A stretch of DNA of 64,000 nucleotides from Clostridium tagluense (GCF_003865095.1 NZ_BHYK01000003.1:1-64000), one strand, 5' to 3'. Positions 16,572-26,081 are shown, counted from the first letter of the stretch. Notes: generated by a model not told the origin, from the sequence alone. Numbers and translations: made by a program.

Positions 16572-16600
16572 ATATTATCACATATTATGTTCTATTTCAA
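16572..16600 (-). promoter_or_regulatory. Candidate sigma-A promoter for pyrR
   Basis: TTGAAA, 17 bp, TAATAT on the minus strand. The -35 overlaps the last codons of rluD. The predicted transcript starts just before the PyrR attenuator, as expected. Confidence 0.5.
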
Positions 16601-17509
16601 CTCATTTCTTAACTTGATTATAATTTTTTCAAAATAATTTGGAAGAGGTGAAACAAATTCCATGTACTTCTTAGTACTTGGATGTATAAATCCAAGCATT
16701 TTCGCATGAAGGACCTGCCCTTTTAAATTAAAATGCTGCTTTTTAAATCCATATATCAAATCTCCTACTAAAGGATGTCCTATCTTTGCCATATGTACTC
16801 TTATTTGATGAGTTCTTCCTGTTTCTAAGTTACATTCTACTAATGTATGACTTTCAAACCTTTCTATTACTTTATAGTGGGTAATAGCCTTCTTGCCACT
16901 TTCTACTACTGCCATTTTTATCCTATCTTTAGGGTGCCTTCCAATAGGTTCATCTACTAAGCCGACCTCTTGCTTAATTATACCTTCTACAAGAGCTACA
17001 TAACTTCTTGTCATTGAATGATCTTTAAGCTGCTCCGCTAAAGAGTTATGTGCATTATCATTTTTAGCTACTACAAGGGCTCCAGATGTATCTTTATCGA
17101 TTCTATGAACTATTCCTGGCCTTAGAACACCATTGATGCCTGATAGGTCCTTGCAATGGTATAGCAGTGCATTAACTAAGGTGCCACTATAATTTCCTGG
17201 CGCTGGGTGAACCACCATATCCTGTGGTTTATTAATTACAATTACATCACTATCTTCATATATGATGTCCAAGGGTATATCTTCTGCCACAACGTCTAAC
17301 TCTGTAGCCTCTGGAATGGATAAAGTGATTGTTTCATCCACTTTTAATTTGTAATTACTTTTTCTCATTTTACCATTTACAAAGGCCGCTCCACCTTCAA
17401 TTATTCCTTGAACGTATGACCTGGATTTATTTTCTAATTCATTAGAAATAAATACATCTAATCTTGTACCAACTGAATCCTCATTAACTTTATACTCAAA
17501 ACTGTCCAT
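16592..17509 (-). CDS. rluD: RluD-family 23S rRNA pseudouridine synthase
   Basis: 305 residues. An N-terminal S4 RNA-binding domain (about 14-75) precedes the catalytic RluA/RluD domain. The catalytic motif is HRIDKDTSG (135-143) with Asp138; RTHQIRVHMAKIGHPLVGDLIYG is also typical. The likely targets are uridines in helix 69 of 23S rRNA. It starts directly at the lspA stop codon, the conserved lspA-rluD pair of Firmicutes (B. subtilis ylyB). Confidence 0.94.
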   Translation of the reverse strand: MDSFEYKVNEDSVGTRLDVFISNELENKSRSYVQGIIEGGAAFVNGKMRKSNYKLKVDETITLSIPEATELDVVAEDIPLDIIYEDSDVIVINKPQDMVVHPAPGNYSGTLVNALLYHCKDLSGINGVLRPGIVHRIDKDTSGALVVAKNDNAHNSLAEQLKDHSMTRSYVALVEGIIKQEVGLVDEPIGRHPKDRIKMAVVESGKKAITHYKVIERFESHTLVECNLETGRTHQIRVHMAKIGHPLVGDLIYGFKKQHFNLKGQVLHAKMLGFIHPSTKKYMEFVSPLPNYFEKIIIKLRNELK

Positions 17510-17956
17510 TTATACCTCATCCTTTACTATAGAAATTGCCAAAATCAAAGTACCCACAACTACTAACATATCTGCTATGTTAAATGTCGGGAAATAATAT
17601 ATATCTTTGTAATGAAGTAAAATGAAGTCTACTACATATTTATAAAATAATCTATCATATAAATTTCCAAGTGCTCCACTTATAATTAGTGCAAAGCTTA
17701 TTCTCAGGAATTTTGATTTTGGTTTATATTTAACAATATAATATATCATTCCTGATATAACAAGTAGAGTAACTAACGCTAGCAATATGGTTTTGTTTTG
17801 CAAAATTCCAAAGGCTGCTCCTCTATTTTCTAAATATTCTAATCCGAAAAAATCTTTAATTAATATAATTCCATTATTATCTTTTAAAGAACCAAGGGCC
17901 CAAACTTTAGCTAATCTGTCCAATAGCAAACCTAAAAAAATAATTAATAGTTCCAT
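17510..17956 (-). CDS. lspA: Lipoprotein signal peptidase (signal peptidase II)
   Basis: 148 residues with four membrane helices. It cleaves the signal peptide of lipidated prolipoproteins. The catalytic aspartates are recognisable as Asp101 in GALGNLYDR and Asp129 in FNIADM, together with NRGAAFG near residue 44. The start MELLII at 17956 is chosen because GGGGGAAGGG lies just upstream; the frame extends to an unsupported ATG at 17980. The 5' leader contains a 12-bp inverted repeat with a 39-nt loop. Confidence 0.95.
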   Translation of the reverse strand: MELLIIFLGLLLDRLAKVWALGSLKDNNGIILIKDFFGLEYLENRGAAFGILQNKTILLALVTLLVISGMIYYIVKYKPKSKFLRISFALIISGALGNLYDRLFYKYVVDFILLHYKDIYYFPTFNIADMLVVVGTLILAISIVKDEV

Positions 17957-17977
17957 ACCCTTCCCCCTACAGATAGG

Positions 17978-18040
17978 CATATATTGCAGGAATATGTTTT
18001 TTACCTAAATATCCCTAAACTCATTCAATGCAATATATGC
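17978..18040. other. 12-bp inverted repeat in the lspA leader
   Basis: GCATATATTGCA (17978-17989) and TGCAATATATGC (18029-18040) are perfect inverted repeats about 39 nt apart. On the plus strand TTTTTT follows, so it is terminator-like in the direction away from lspA. On the minus strand it is a leader hairpin ending about 9 nt before the ribosome site. Confidence 0.5.
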
Positions 18041-18085
18041 TTTTTTATTCTGCCTAATTTAAAATATTGTTTGAATTTAACTTTT

Positions 18086-18691
18086 TTAATCTGGCAACTG
18101 ATTTTTATATTGAGCATTACTTATTTTCTCTATAGGTTCAACATAACCACCTTCATCGTCATCATCGTAATACTCAATAATGTCATCTAATTCATTAAAA
18201 CGGTCTACTACCATATAAGTATCTTCAGAATCTATACCTACTTCACCAGCACTACTACTGTATCTAAAAGGCATGCCCATTACATCTTCCTCAACTGGTC
18301 TATCGTTTTGCTGCGCTGGTTTTTTATCACCAATGGATTTTTCGCATGATACACAGTTCTCTGCGTAAGGTATAAATTCTAATCTTTCCTCAATTATATC
18401 ATTACCACAACTCTTACATTTCCCATAGGTATTGTTTTCTATGCTCTTTAATGCATTTTGAATCTTTTTAATAATTGACATTTCATTAGCCTTAAGTGCT
18501 AACCCTTTTTCTATATCAAAAATTTCAGTGGCAGTATCTGAGGGATGATTGTCATAAAATGATATTTCAGAGGCTATTTCACTGTTAGAATTTGCAACTC
18601 CATTTTGTTTAAGTTGATTAATGAGACTTTGAACTCGTGACTTCTCACTTATTAATCTTTTTTTAAAATATTGAATTTTTTCATCTTCCAT
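18086..18691 (-). CDS. yteA: TraR/DksA-type zinc-finger protein (YteA family)
   Basis: 201 residues. An N-terminal coiled coil (about 1-90) leads into a four-cysteine zinc finger, GKCKSCG then NCVSCEK, spaced as in DksA/TraR C4 fingers. An acidic C-terminal tail follows, with FNELDDIIEYYDDDDEGGYV. DksA-type proteins bind the RNA polymerase secondary channel, but the Firmicute YteA branch is poorly studied, so the role is uncertain. AGAGGAG precedes the ATG. It lies between aroF and lspA in the same direction. Confidence 0.85.
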   Translation of the reverse strand: MEDEKIQYFKKRLISEKSRVQSLINQLKQNGVANSNSEIASEISFYDNHPSDTATEIFDIEKGLALKANEMSIIKKIQNALKSIENNTYGKCKSCGNDIIEERLEFIPYAENCVSCEKSIGDKKPAQQNDRPVEEDVMGMPFRYSSSAGEVGIDSEDTYMVVDRFNELDDIIEYYDDDDEGGYVEPIEKISNAQYKNQLPD

Positions 18692-18817
18692 GATAACAAC
18701 TCCTCTAGTTATTAATATAGTAGTAATATCAAACTGATAAAATTCCTATAGGTTTATGTTTTCTCATGGAGTGAATTTTATTACACATATTTAAAATTAT
18801 TTTAATAATTATATATC

Positions 18818-19624
18818 TTAGTCCCTAAACATCCCATCAAATTTCCTTACATTTTTCACTATTTGACCTACGGTATCTATTGACACTGTTTGCCTTGCGT
18901 CAGATATAGCCTTGTCCGGAGTAATATGACTTTCAATCATTAATCCATCCGCACCTGCAGCTATTGAAGAAAGTGACATCCTTGCTACTAATTCACGCCT
19001 ACCAGTCCCATGGCTTGGATCAACAACTATTGGAATGCGATATTTTTGTTTAATTGCAGCAACACTACTTAAATCTAGTGTATTTCTTGTGTAGGTATCA
19101 AAGGTCCTAATACCTCGCTCGCAGAGAACAACATTTTCATTACCATTTGCCATAATATACTCTGCCGCATAGAGCCACTCGGGTAAAGTTGCACTCATAC
19201 CTCTTTTTAATAAAATAGGTGTTTTTAATTTTCCAACCTCTTTGAGTAAACTGTAATTGTACATATTTCTAGACCCTATTTGTAACATATCAGCATACCT
19301 TAGAACTAAATCTATGTCCTTTGAATCCATAACCTCTGTCACTATTGGCATATTAAATTCATCGCCAACAATTTTAAGTGTTTTCAGTCCTTCTTCCATG
19401 AACCCTTGAAAATCATAGGGTGAAGTTCTTGGTTTAAAAGCTCCGCCCCTTAATATATGCACACCTATTTTTTTTAAACCACTTGCTATATCATGCATAG
19501 TGTCATAACCTTCAACTGAGCAAGGCCCTGATATTATTACTTTTTCTTCTCCACCAATAACTATGTTTTTAACCTTTACCAATATATCTAACCCACTATT
19601 TTTATGAACTAATAACTTTTCCAT
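18818..19624 (-). CDS. aroF: 3-deoxy-7-phosphoheptulonate synthase (DAHP synthase, type I-beta)
   Basis: 268 residues. It condenses phosphoenolpyruvate and erythrose-4-phosphate, the first step of the shikimate pathway. Visible signatures are [57 protein letters not shown] and [11 protein letters not shown], which supply metal and substrate ligands. Unlike the longer ferredoxin-like or chorismate-mutase fused versions, it begins almost at the barrel, so an N-terminal regulatory domain is absent and feedback control by that route is unlikely. It follows mtnN by 11 nt with AGGAG upstream. Confidence 0.95.
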   Translation of the reverse strand: MEKLLVHKNSGLDILVKVKNIVIGGEEKVIISGPCSVEGYDTMHDIASGLKKIGVHILRGGAFKPRTSPYDFQGFMEEGLKTLKIVGDEFNMPIVTEVMDSKDIDLVLRYADMLQIGSRNMYNYSLLKEVGKLKTPILLKRGMSATLPEWLYAAEYIMANGNENVVLCERGIRTFDTYTRNTLDLSSVAAIKQKYRIPIVVDPSHGTGRRELVARMSLSSIAAGADGLMIESHITPDKAISDARQTVSIDTVGQIVKNVRKFDGMFRD

Positions 19625-19635
19625 ATATAAGACTC

Positions 19636-20328
19636 CTAAATTAGTTTTAACATATTATTTAAAATTTTCGTGGAATTCTCCACAGCAATATCCTTGAATT
19701 TTTCATACTCCATATGAGCTCCATTACTTGCATTGTCTGATATTGATCTAATAACAACAAATGGGATTTCATTTAAATAGCATACTTGAGCTATACTTGC
19801 CCCTTCCATTTCACAAGCCAAACATTCAAACTCAGAATTAAGCCATTTTATTTTATCAATGTTTGCAATAAATTGATCCCCTGACACAATTCTTCCCACA
19901 AAATAATTATGACCACTTATATCTTTGCAAGCTTCTATTGCGTGATCTATTAGTTTTTTATCACATTTGAAATCAAAAGTATCCAGCCTCGGAATTTGTC
20001 CTATCCTATCACCAAATGCAGAAGTATCAATATCATGTTGTACTAAATTATTCGCTATTACAACATCTCCAGGGTATATATTATCGACGGTTCCTCCTGC
20101 AATACCAACATTTATAACATAATCCACCTTAAAATCATCTATTAATATTTGAGCACAAACTGCAGCATTAACTTTTCCAATACCACTAGTAACTATTACT
20201 ACATTTTTATTATGTATAGTGCCAACACTAAATTTCATATTAGCCTTAACCTCACTTGTTTCAAGCTCCATATCTCTAAGTAAAAATTCAACCTCTTCAC
20301 TCATTGCTCCAATAATACCTATATTCAT
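19636..20328 (-). CDS. mtnN: 5'-methylthioadenosine/S-adenosylhomocysteine nucleosidase
   Basis: 230 residues, the normal length. It removes adenine from methylthioadenosine and S-adenosylhomocysteine, clearing by-products of SAM use. Glu12 (SEEVE) and Asp198 (SISDNA) match the catalytic pair, and EMEGA is the substrate-binding motif. AAGGAGG lies 7 nt before the ATG. It is first of a two-gene unit with aroF. Confidence 0.95.
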   Translation of the reverse strand: MNIGIIGAMSEEVEFLLRDMELETSEVKANMKFSVGTIHNKNVVIVTSGIGKVNAAVCAQILIDDFKVDYVINVGIAGGTVDNIYPGDVVIANNLVQHDIDTSAFGDRIGQIPRLDTFDFKCDKKLIDHAIEACKDISGHNYFVGRIVSGDQFIANIDKIKWLNSEFECLACEMEGASIAQVCYLNEIPFVVIRSISDNASNGAHMEYEKFKDIAVENSTKILNNMLKLI

Positions 20329-20411
20329 TTTTTATTCCTCCTTGATCCTCTATGATGCAGATAACAAATACTTATTTGAAAGTACCTAATGTATTATATC
20401 ACATTTGCGAC

Positions 20412-20440
20412 ATAAAAAATCTCACCCATTGAGTGAGATT
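20412..20440 (-). terminator. Terminator of the divIVA operon
   Basis: AATCTCAC pairs with GTGAGATT on the minus strand, with a 7-nt loop, followed by TTTTTTATG. It closes the division-gene transcript that ends with divIVA. Confidence 0.8.
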
Positions 20441-20449
20441 CCTATGTTT

Positions 20450-21061
20450 TTAATCTTTTGCAAAAAAACTTTTTATTTCTTTCATCTCATTGTTATGAAA
20501 ATCTTTTTCATCAATGTTTTTTAATGTTAATTTTGAATATTCTGAGGTTTCAGTATTTTTTTCGCCCATTTTTTTATCCTCAATTTCATTACCCACATTG
20601 TAACTCTTAAAATAATCACTTTCTAAACCATCAAACATCTCAACTTGACAATTCATAAAATTCCTAAATTGCGTTCTAAACTTTGCAAATTCTTGCTTAG
20701 TTCTATCATATTCATCATTTATCTTAAGTACATCATCATGAGCTTTCTCTAACATTCTTTGAGAAGAATCATTTGCACTTCTGATAATCAATTCCGACTC
20801 CTTTTGAGCAGAAGACTTTGCTTGTTCCGCAGCATTTTGAGCCAGCACCAAAGTGTTTTGAATTGTAGATTCTATTTTAACATGATGATCTAATTTTTCT
20901 TCTAAAAAGCTGTTTTTTTCTCTTAGGTTTGAATTTTCTTTGTACATAATTTCATATTCTTCAGATACTTTATCTAAAAACTCGTCAACTTCATCCGCAT
21001 TGTATCCTCTTAAACCCTTTTTAAACTCTTTATTATTAATGTCCATGGATGTCAATCTCAT
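20450..21061 (-). CDS. divIVA: DivIVA cell-pole/septum marker protein
   Basis: 203 residues. It begins MRLTSMDINNKEFKKGLRGYNADEVDEFLDKV, the conserved membrane-binding DivIVA head. A long coiled coil follows (about residues 30-155), then a charged tail. DivIVA senses curved membrane at septa and poles and recruits partners, including factors for spore chromosome anchoring. AAGGGGGGG lies upstream of the ATG. It is the last gene of the ylmE-sepF-ylmG-ylmH-divIVA series. Confidence 0.95.
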   Translation of the reverse strand: MRLTSMDINNKEFKKGLRGYNADEVDEFLDKVSEEYEIMYKENSNLREKNSFLEEKLDHHVKIESTIQNTLVLAQNAAEQAKSSAQKESELIIRSANDSSQRMLEKAHDDVLKINDEYDRTKQEFAKFRTQFRNFMNCQVEMFDGLESDYFKSYNVGNEIEDKKMGEKNTETSEYSKLTLKNIDEKDFHNNEMKEIKSFFAKD

Positions 21062-21077
21062 TTTTTCCCCCCCTTAA

Positions 21078-21851
21078 TTATGTATACTGCTTTATTGCAA
21101 CTTTTAAACGGTCCTTTTGAGTGCTCCCTATAATCTCTGCAACCACTACCTTGCCGTATCCTCTAATAGTTATGGTATCATTACACTTTATAATCTTATC
21201 TTTTTTTAAACATTGAAAATAATTCACTAATATTTTACCCGTGGATATAAGCCCCACTGAATTATTTCTTGAAACATTGCATATAGCTGATACCATGCCA
21301 TCAAGGCGAAGTGAGGTAGCTATAATAATTTTCTCTTGGAATTGACCCTGAGGAAGGTCCTGTGATGTATAAGGGTATTCATTAACTTCACATGGACAAT
21401 TGCCTATATCATTCAAATTACTAATTATATAACTACTTATGTCACTACAGACTGGCACATAGCATATTTTATCTCTAATTATTAAGTCCCCTAATTTTTC
21501 TCTTTTAATTCCTAGTGACATTATTGCACCTAAATAATCCTTATGCTGAAGGGTTCTAAACTTCGAGTTATTACTTATTTTCAATAAATTTATGGGATAT
21601 GTTAAAGGAACGCCTTCGGATGAAAATGCTAACATTCTTCTGTCGGATTCTTCAAATATTCCATTTGCAAACGATTTTATTTTATAATTTTCACATAGGA
21701 CTAAAATTTGATTCCATACAATTGGTGATAAAAAATCATTAGTAAATATGATCTTATTTGTTTTTTGCGCTATTTGCATTTTATTAAATATGTTAGAAAT
21801 CAAATTTTTATCTTCATGATTTATACTATTTAAAAAATAGTTCTTATCCAT
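21078..21851 (-). CDS. ylmH: YlmH/RqcP2, S4-domain RNA-binding protein
   Basis: 257 residues. An N-terminal YlmH domain is followed by a C-terminal S4 domain (about 180-255) with SLRLDGMVSAICNVSRN and LISTGKILVNY. In B. subtilis the S4 protein YlmH (RqcP2) acts in ribosome quality control and can stand in for RqcP; RqcH is encoded at 10417-12156. It sits between ylmG and divIVA in the conserved division cluster. Confidence 0.9.
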   Translation of the reverse strand: MDKNYFLNSINHEDKNLISNIFNKMQIAQKTNKIIFTNDFLSPIVWNQILVLCENYKIKSFANGIFEESDRRMLAFSSEGVPLTYPINLLKISNNSKFRTLQHKDYLGAIMSLGIKREKLGDLIIRDKICYVPVCSDISSYIISNLNDIGNCPCEVNEYPYTSQDLPQGQFQEKIIIATSLRLDGMVSAICNVSRNNSVGLISTGKILVNYFQCLKKDKIIKCNDTITIRGYGKVVVAEIIGSTQKDRLKVAIKQYT

Positions 21852-21868
21852 TTAACTCATTCCTTAAT

Positions 21869-22126
21869 TTAATAATTCAATAAACCAAGCACTATTGATT
21901 TTAACATCATCAAAATAAAAAGTGCGATTATTGGTGAAAAATCTACCATTGTATTGCCAAAATATTTATCTTGAATTTTTCTACCAGGCTCAAGTAGAGG
22001 ACCTGTAATCTTATGCAATAATTCTATATATTGATTTGTACCCCTATAAACCCAAGATAAAATCACTTCGATAAATATTGCACCCTGCAGTACATCAAAA
22101 ATTAATTCAAAAAATCTATAAAACAA
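21869..22126 (-). CDS. ylmG: YggT/YlmG family membrane protein
   Basis: 85 residues with two membrane helices separated by the conserved loop LLHKITGPLLEPGRKI. YggT/YlmG proteins accompany sepF in division clusters; the exact role is unknown. The start is TTG, with GGAGGTTAT upstream; no ATG is available nearby. Confidence 0.9.
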   Translation of the reverse strand: MFYRFFELIFDVLQGAIFIEVILSWVYRGTNQYIELLHKITGPLLEPGRKIQDKYFGNTMVDFSPIIALFILMMLKSIVLGLLNY

Positions 22127-22153
22127 ATTTTATAACCTCCAGTATTTCTCTAA

Positions 22154-22603
22154 TTATTTGTTCCAATTAAAAATTCCTTTTGAACTTAACTCATTTTTTA
22201 ATTCGTTGTCAACCTCTACATTAGAAGGGGATAATATATATACTCCTTTTTCTACTTGCTGAAGATCTCCACCTAAAGAGAAACAAGACCCTCCAATAAA
22301 ATCTAGTAATCTTTGACCAGTTTTAGCTTCTAGTCCTGTAGTATTAACTACAACAATTTTTCTAGACTTCAAGTTATCACTAATTGTAGTTGCTTCATCA
22401 AAATCTTCTGGTTTAATAATAACCACTTTTGTAGATGCTGTAGTATGAATATTGACTACTTTACTTTGCTTTTTGTTTGCAGTCATCAAGGATTCAATCT
22501 CCATATTATCATCATCTTCAGTCTCCATTTCTTCAATTTCATCCGTTGCATCCTCTGCCATACCTAAAAAACCCATAACCTTGTTTATTACTTTACTTGC
22601 CAT
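22154..22603 (-). CDS. sepF: Cell division protein SepF
   Basis: 149 residues. The N-terminal amphipathic helix MASKVINKVMGFLGM is the membrane anchor. An acidic linker with DEIEEMETEDDDNMEI follows, then the SepF core (about 58-145) with IIKPEDFDEA, RKIVVVNTTGL and a dimer-forming FIGGSCFSLGG segment. SepF tethers and bundles FtsZ at the membrane. GGAGGG precedes the ATG. It follows ylmE by 2 nt. ftsZ itself is not in this window. Confidence 0.95.
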   Translation of the reverse strand: MASKVINKVMGFLGMAEDATDEIEEMETEDDDNMEIESLMTANKKQSKVVNIHTTASTKVVIIKPEDFDEATTISDNLKSRKIVVVNTTGLEAKTGQRLLDFIGGSCFSLGGDLQQVEKGVYILSPSNVEVDNELKNELSSKGIFNWNK

Positions 22604-22605
22604 TG

Positions 22606-23277
22606 TTATCCCTCCAGTTTTTTATAATCTCTTCTCCCAAATATTTTCTCACCAAGCCTTATCATGTTGGATCCTGCTTGTAGTGCAATTTCAAAATCTC
22701 CACTCATACCTAAAGATAAAAATTCCATGGAAACATTTTTATATTTAAAAGTTTTTAGATTATCAAACATTCTTTTCATCTCGTTAAAGTACATCCGGCA
22801 ATCTTCTACATTGCCAATTGGGATTGTAGCCATTAAGCCTTTAACTTTTATGTTGTTACACTTCTCGCAGGCTTGTATTAGAGAATCAATTTCCGAAGCA
22901 GCTATGCCAGTCTTAGCATCTTCTTTTCCTATATTAACTTGAATTAAAACGCTGGCAATTTCATCTTTAGCCCCGTATTGCTTTTCAATTTCCTGCAATA
23001 AGCGTATGCTATCTAAAGAATGAATAAGATGAACTTTTCCAACAATATATTTCACCTTATTCCTCTGTAAATGTCCTATGAAATGCCATTTAATGTCTTG
23101 TTCTAGGCTATCATGCTTTTCCATTAATTCTTGTGCTTTATTCTCCCCAAAATCTCTAGCTCCAGCTGCATATGCTTCTTTTATTTCATTGATTTGTCTA
23201 GTCTTAGATACGCATATCAATTTTACATCTTTTGGGATTTCATTCTTCAAGTCCTTATACGCTTCACTAATTCCCAA
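22606..23277 (-). CDS. ylmE: YggS/YlmE family pyridoxal-phosphate homeostasis protein
   Basis: 223 residues, a single TIM-barrel domain that binds PLP but lacks the second domain of alanine racemase. The PLP lysine is in KLICVSKTR, and FGENKAQEL, WHFIGHLQRNK and LSMG(M)SGDFEIA-type motifs are present. It buffers free PLP. The start is a TTG at 23277, with AGGGAGG about 10 nt upstream. It is first of the ylmE-sepF-ylmG-ylmH-divIVA group, about 125 nt after the second DUF881 gene. Confidence 0.92.
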   Translation of the reverse strand: MGISEAYKDLKNEIPKDVKLICVSKTRQINEIKEAYAAGARDFGENKAQELMEKHDSLEQDIKWHFIGHLQRNKVKYIVGKVHLIHSLDSIRLLQEIEKQYGAKDEIASVLIQVNIGKEDAKTGIAASEIDSLIQACEKCNNIKVKGLMATIPIGNVEDCRMYFNEMKRMFDNLKTFKYKNVSMEFLSLGMSGDFEIALQAGSNMIRLGEKIFGRRDYKKLEG

Positions 23278-23402
23278 CTCGCCTTGCCTCCCTGCGGTTC
23301 TAATGGTATAACAGAATTATTAATTGTTATCTCCCATTTCTAGTTTATTTCTTCATTGAAGAGAAAAATCCCTTCATTATTTTTATATCAACTTAAATTA
23401 TA

Positions 23403-24116
23403 TTATTTTTCTTTATTTATAGCATCCATGTATAAATACTTATATTTACCTGTATATGCTAATATTTTTATATCATCTGACTTAATAATGTTAATTTTAA
23501 CTTGTCTAAACTTTAACTTTTTTATATAGGTGGACTCTAATGTTAAATAATTATACAAAACATCTTTATTTCCTATGGCATCAATATAGAATGGGACTAC
23601 TATCTTAACTCCATTCAAATCAATAGGCGCACCATTACATAATGCATAATTATCATAGACAATTCTTTGACCATTAACAGAAATTGCTTCTGCTCCTGCA
23701 CTTCTGAGGTCATTTATCACTTGCATAATATCACGGTCATGAATTAACTGTTCAGTACTATACTCATTAATATCACTGATACCATCCTCTAATGTGATTT
23801 TAATCCCAGTGCCCTTAACATCACTCTTTCCTAAGATAATATTGTTTTCACTAACTTCATTTTGAATTTCTTCTAAAACTTTATTTTTTTTCACATCACC
23901 ACTATCATATTTTTTAAGCTTTGATGTGGAATCAAAGTATTGCTGCTTTAAATTATTTAGTTCAGAATATAATTTACTTCTCTCATTATAGGCTAAATCA
24001 TATTGCTTTACATCTAAAAAATTACGGTTCCCTTCAAATCCAAGATTCATAGCTATAAGAAGTCCTATTATTATTGACGCAATAAAAACAAATATAGTAG
24101 CTTCATTATTTTTCAT
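23403..24116 (-). CDS. DUF881 family protein (YlxX/YlxW-like), second copy
   Basis: 237 residues. One N-terminal membrane helix (about 7-25) is followed by a coiled coil (about 45-85) and a DUF881 domain with LRSAGAEAISVNGQRI. Such proteins accompany Sbp in the division cluster; the role is unknown. GAGGTGAT precedes the ATG. It is paralogous to the gene at 24478-25197, with the sbp gene between them. Confidence 0.88.
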   Translation of the reverse strand: MKNNEATIFVFIASIIIGLLIAMNLGFEGNRNFLDVKQYDLAYNERSKLYSELNNLKQQYFDSTSKLKKYDSGDVKKNKVLEEIQNEVSENNIILGKSDVKGTGIKITLEDGISDINEYSTEQLIHDRDIMQVINDLRSAGAEAISVNGQRIVYDNYALCNGAPIDLNGVKIVVPFYIDAIGNKDVLYNYLTLESTYIKKLKFRQVKINIIKSDDIKILAYTGKYKYLYMDAINKEK

Positions 24117-24125
24117 TTAATCACC

Positions 24126-24467
24126 TCACGAGTGAGATTTGGTTTTGTCTATTAAAAGTCGTCTAATAATTGCAAAGTTATCAAATATCCTTCCTCCAAA
24201 TACAATAACTGCAGCCAGGTAAATTGGAATTCCCAATTTATCACCTAGATAAACCATAGCTACAGCTAATGCTGAATTCCCGAAAAATCCTGACACAAAA
24301 ATATCGGCTCTGAAATTATGTGAAATCGACCCTCTTAGCGCCCCAAAAACAGAATCTAAACATGCAAAAATTGCTACAGAAATGTATGGAGAAAATTTAA
24401 TTGGAATATCGACATTCCACACAATTCCTAATATAATACCTATTAACAAACCTACAAAAGCAACCAT
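24126..24467 (-). CDS. sbp: Small basic protein Sbp (DUF1290)
   Basis: 113 residues with about four hydrophobic helices: VAFVGLLIGIILGIVW, YISVAIFACLDSVFGALRG and two more. The family is found next to ylxX/ylxW between divIB and ftsZ in Firmicutes; its function is unknown. GAGGTGATGAA precedes the ATG, with about 10-nt gaps on both sides. Confidence 0.9.
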   Translation of the reverse strand: MVAFVGLLIGIILGIVWNVDIPIKFSPYISVAIFACLDSVFGALRGSISHNFRADIFVSGFFGNSALAVAMVYLGDKLGIPIYLAAVIVFGGRIFDNFAIIRRLLIDKTKSHS

Positions 24468-24477
24468 TTCATCACCT

Positions 24478-25197
24478 CTACTTCTTTTCTATTGGTTTAG
24501 CAAAATCAAATTTATATGCTTTATTATATTTGAGAATCACAACCTTGCTTGATTTTTCCATTGTTATATCGCAGGTCTGACTAAGACTTAGTGGAATTGC
24601 TCCTGCAAAACTTATAACACCTTCTAAAATGTCCTTTTTCCCAATTGCTTTAATAATAATTCTATTATTATAAGAAATTCTTTCATCATTTATAATAATT
24701 GCATTCCCTGCATTTCTTATCCCACTACGAGAAGTAAGTCTAATATCATTAATGGAAATCGCTTCAGCACCTGCAGCATTTAATTCATTTACTATATGAA
24801 CTAAATCCGCATCATTTATAAGCTGAGCTTCAGGGTTACTACCAAAAACATCACTTTTAGGAGTTATATATATTAGCATGCCCTCTCCTTCTACTTCGGT
24901 TCCTCCAGTAAGTATCCTTGTCTCTTCCAGCTCTTTGTACAATAGTCCACTTTGCTCATCTCTTCCCTTAGCAGCATTTTCATATTCCTTTGTTTTGGTA
25001 TCTAATTCATCAATTTTTTTCTGCATGGCTTCTTTACTCTTTTTTAATTGCTCATTTTCAGTTATAATTTCTGGTGTGTTCTTATTAGTATCTGCTGTTA
25101 AATTTTGTTTGCTTATCATTTTAAATTGGTAAGTTATCATAAACCCTAGTAATATACATATTACGCCAATAGACATTTGGGATTTAAACTTCTTCAT
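24478..25197 (-). CDS. DUF881 family protein, first copy
   Basis: 239 residues. The layout is a short basic head, one membrane helix (about 9-25), a coiled coil (about 45-85) and a DUF881 domain with NAAGAEAISINDIRLT, the same plan as the copy at 23403-24116. AAGGAGGAAG precedes the ATG. It lies 46 nt after divIB. The function is unknown; its place in the operon suggests an accessory role at the septal membrane. Confidence 0.88.
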   Translation of the reverse strand: MKKFKSQMSIGVICILLGFMITYQFKMISKQNLTADTNKNTPEIITENEQLKKSKEAMQKKIDELDTKTKEYENAAKGRDEQSGLLYKELEETRILTGGTEVEGEGMLIYITPKSDVFGSNPEAQLINDADLVHIVNELNAAGAEAISINDIRLTSRSGIRNAGNAIIINDERISYNNRIIIKAIGKKDILEGVISFAGAIPLSLSQTCDITMEKSSKVVILKYNKAYKFDFAKPIEKK

Positions 25198-25243
25198 TGA
25201 CTTCCTCCTTGCTACTCTCTGGGGAGATAATTATTATTTTCTA

Positions 25244-26050
25244 CTACTTGCTCCTAAAAATAACTGGATTACCGGCAAAACTAACATCCACATATCCCTT
25301 GGCACTCTTATATTCAGGCTCTGAAATAATGTTTATCGCCTTATTAAATTTGTTTTTCAAATCATCTGATGTTCCAAATTTAATGCACATCTCTCCAGAA
25401 AAAGCCTTTACATCTAAAACATTGCTTACATCTACCATAGTTATTTTAATGGCACTATTGGTTTTCCTATAGGTAGTAATGATATTTGTTATTTGATTTG
25501 CAATATTGATTTTTCTATCATCTTCCGATACAATTAAATCTCCGATTTCGCATTTTTCGTAATTAAATCCAACTAAATTAACTAAGTTCTTATCTTTAAT
25601 ATCGGATCTTTTTTCAAGCAGAATGCCTTTGTTATCTAAAATGTAATAAGCGTTGTTTACTTTTCCATAAAATACAGCTATTCTTTCCTCTACTTTTATT
25701 GTAATCTTGTTTGGAAGAACTTTTTTAAAGGTTACGCCTAATATATAAGGATTTTTAGTAATTCTTTTTTTACTCTCTTTAAAACTTGCATAAAAAATAT
25801 TACTTCCGGGCTTAATTTGAGCAGCCTCGGTAATTTCAACTTTAGAAGCATTTGAATTTCCTAGGATTTCAATAGTTTTAATATTAAAATAAGGTAATTT
25901 AAAACATAATGTAATTAATATACATACCATAATTATTGATAACCACACTAAACGTTTTACTCTTTTTTTATGCTTTCTTTTAAATAATAATTTTTCTTTA
26001 TTTTTTATAATATAATTCCCATTTTTAAGATTATCACTTTTCTTGTTCAT
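25244..26050 (-). CDS. divIB: Cell division protein DivIB/FtsQ
   Basis: 268 residues. A basic cytoplasmic N-terminus of about 33 residues and one membrane helix (about 34-51) precede the POTRA domain (FNIKTIEILGN onward) and a beta domain with IAVFYGKVNNAYYILDNKGIL. DivIB forms the FtsB/FtsL/FtsQ septal complex that activates peptidoglycan synthesis. GAGGAAGTGA precedes the ATG. It is separated from ftsW by a terminator and a candidate promoter, so it begins a new transcript. Confidence 0.93.
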   Translation of the reverse strand: MNKKSDNLKNGNYIIKNKEKLLFKRKHKKRVKRLVWLSIIMVCILITLCFKLPYFNIKTIEILGNSNASKVEITEAAQIKPGSNIFYASFKESKKRITKNPYILGVTFKKVLPNKITIKVEERIAVFYGKVNNAYYILDNKGILLEKRSDIKDKNLVNLVGFNYEKCEIGDLIVSEDDRKINIANQITNIITTYRKTNSAIKITMVDVSNVLDVKAFSGEMCIKFGTSDDLKNKFNKAINIISEPEYKSAKGYVDVSFAGNPVIFRSK

Positions 26051-26081
26051 TCACTTCCTCACATTCAATAATACATATTTT

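Noticed and set aside
23278-23402. Absence of ftsA/ftsZ, spoIIGA, sigE and sigG between the DUF881 gene and ylmE
   Set aside because: As I recall, C. acetobutylicum also keeps ftsZ-spoIIGA-sigE-sigG at another locus, so this is the lineage norm and not a local deletion.
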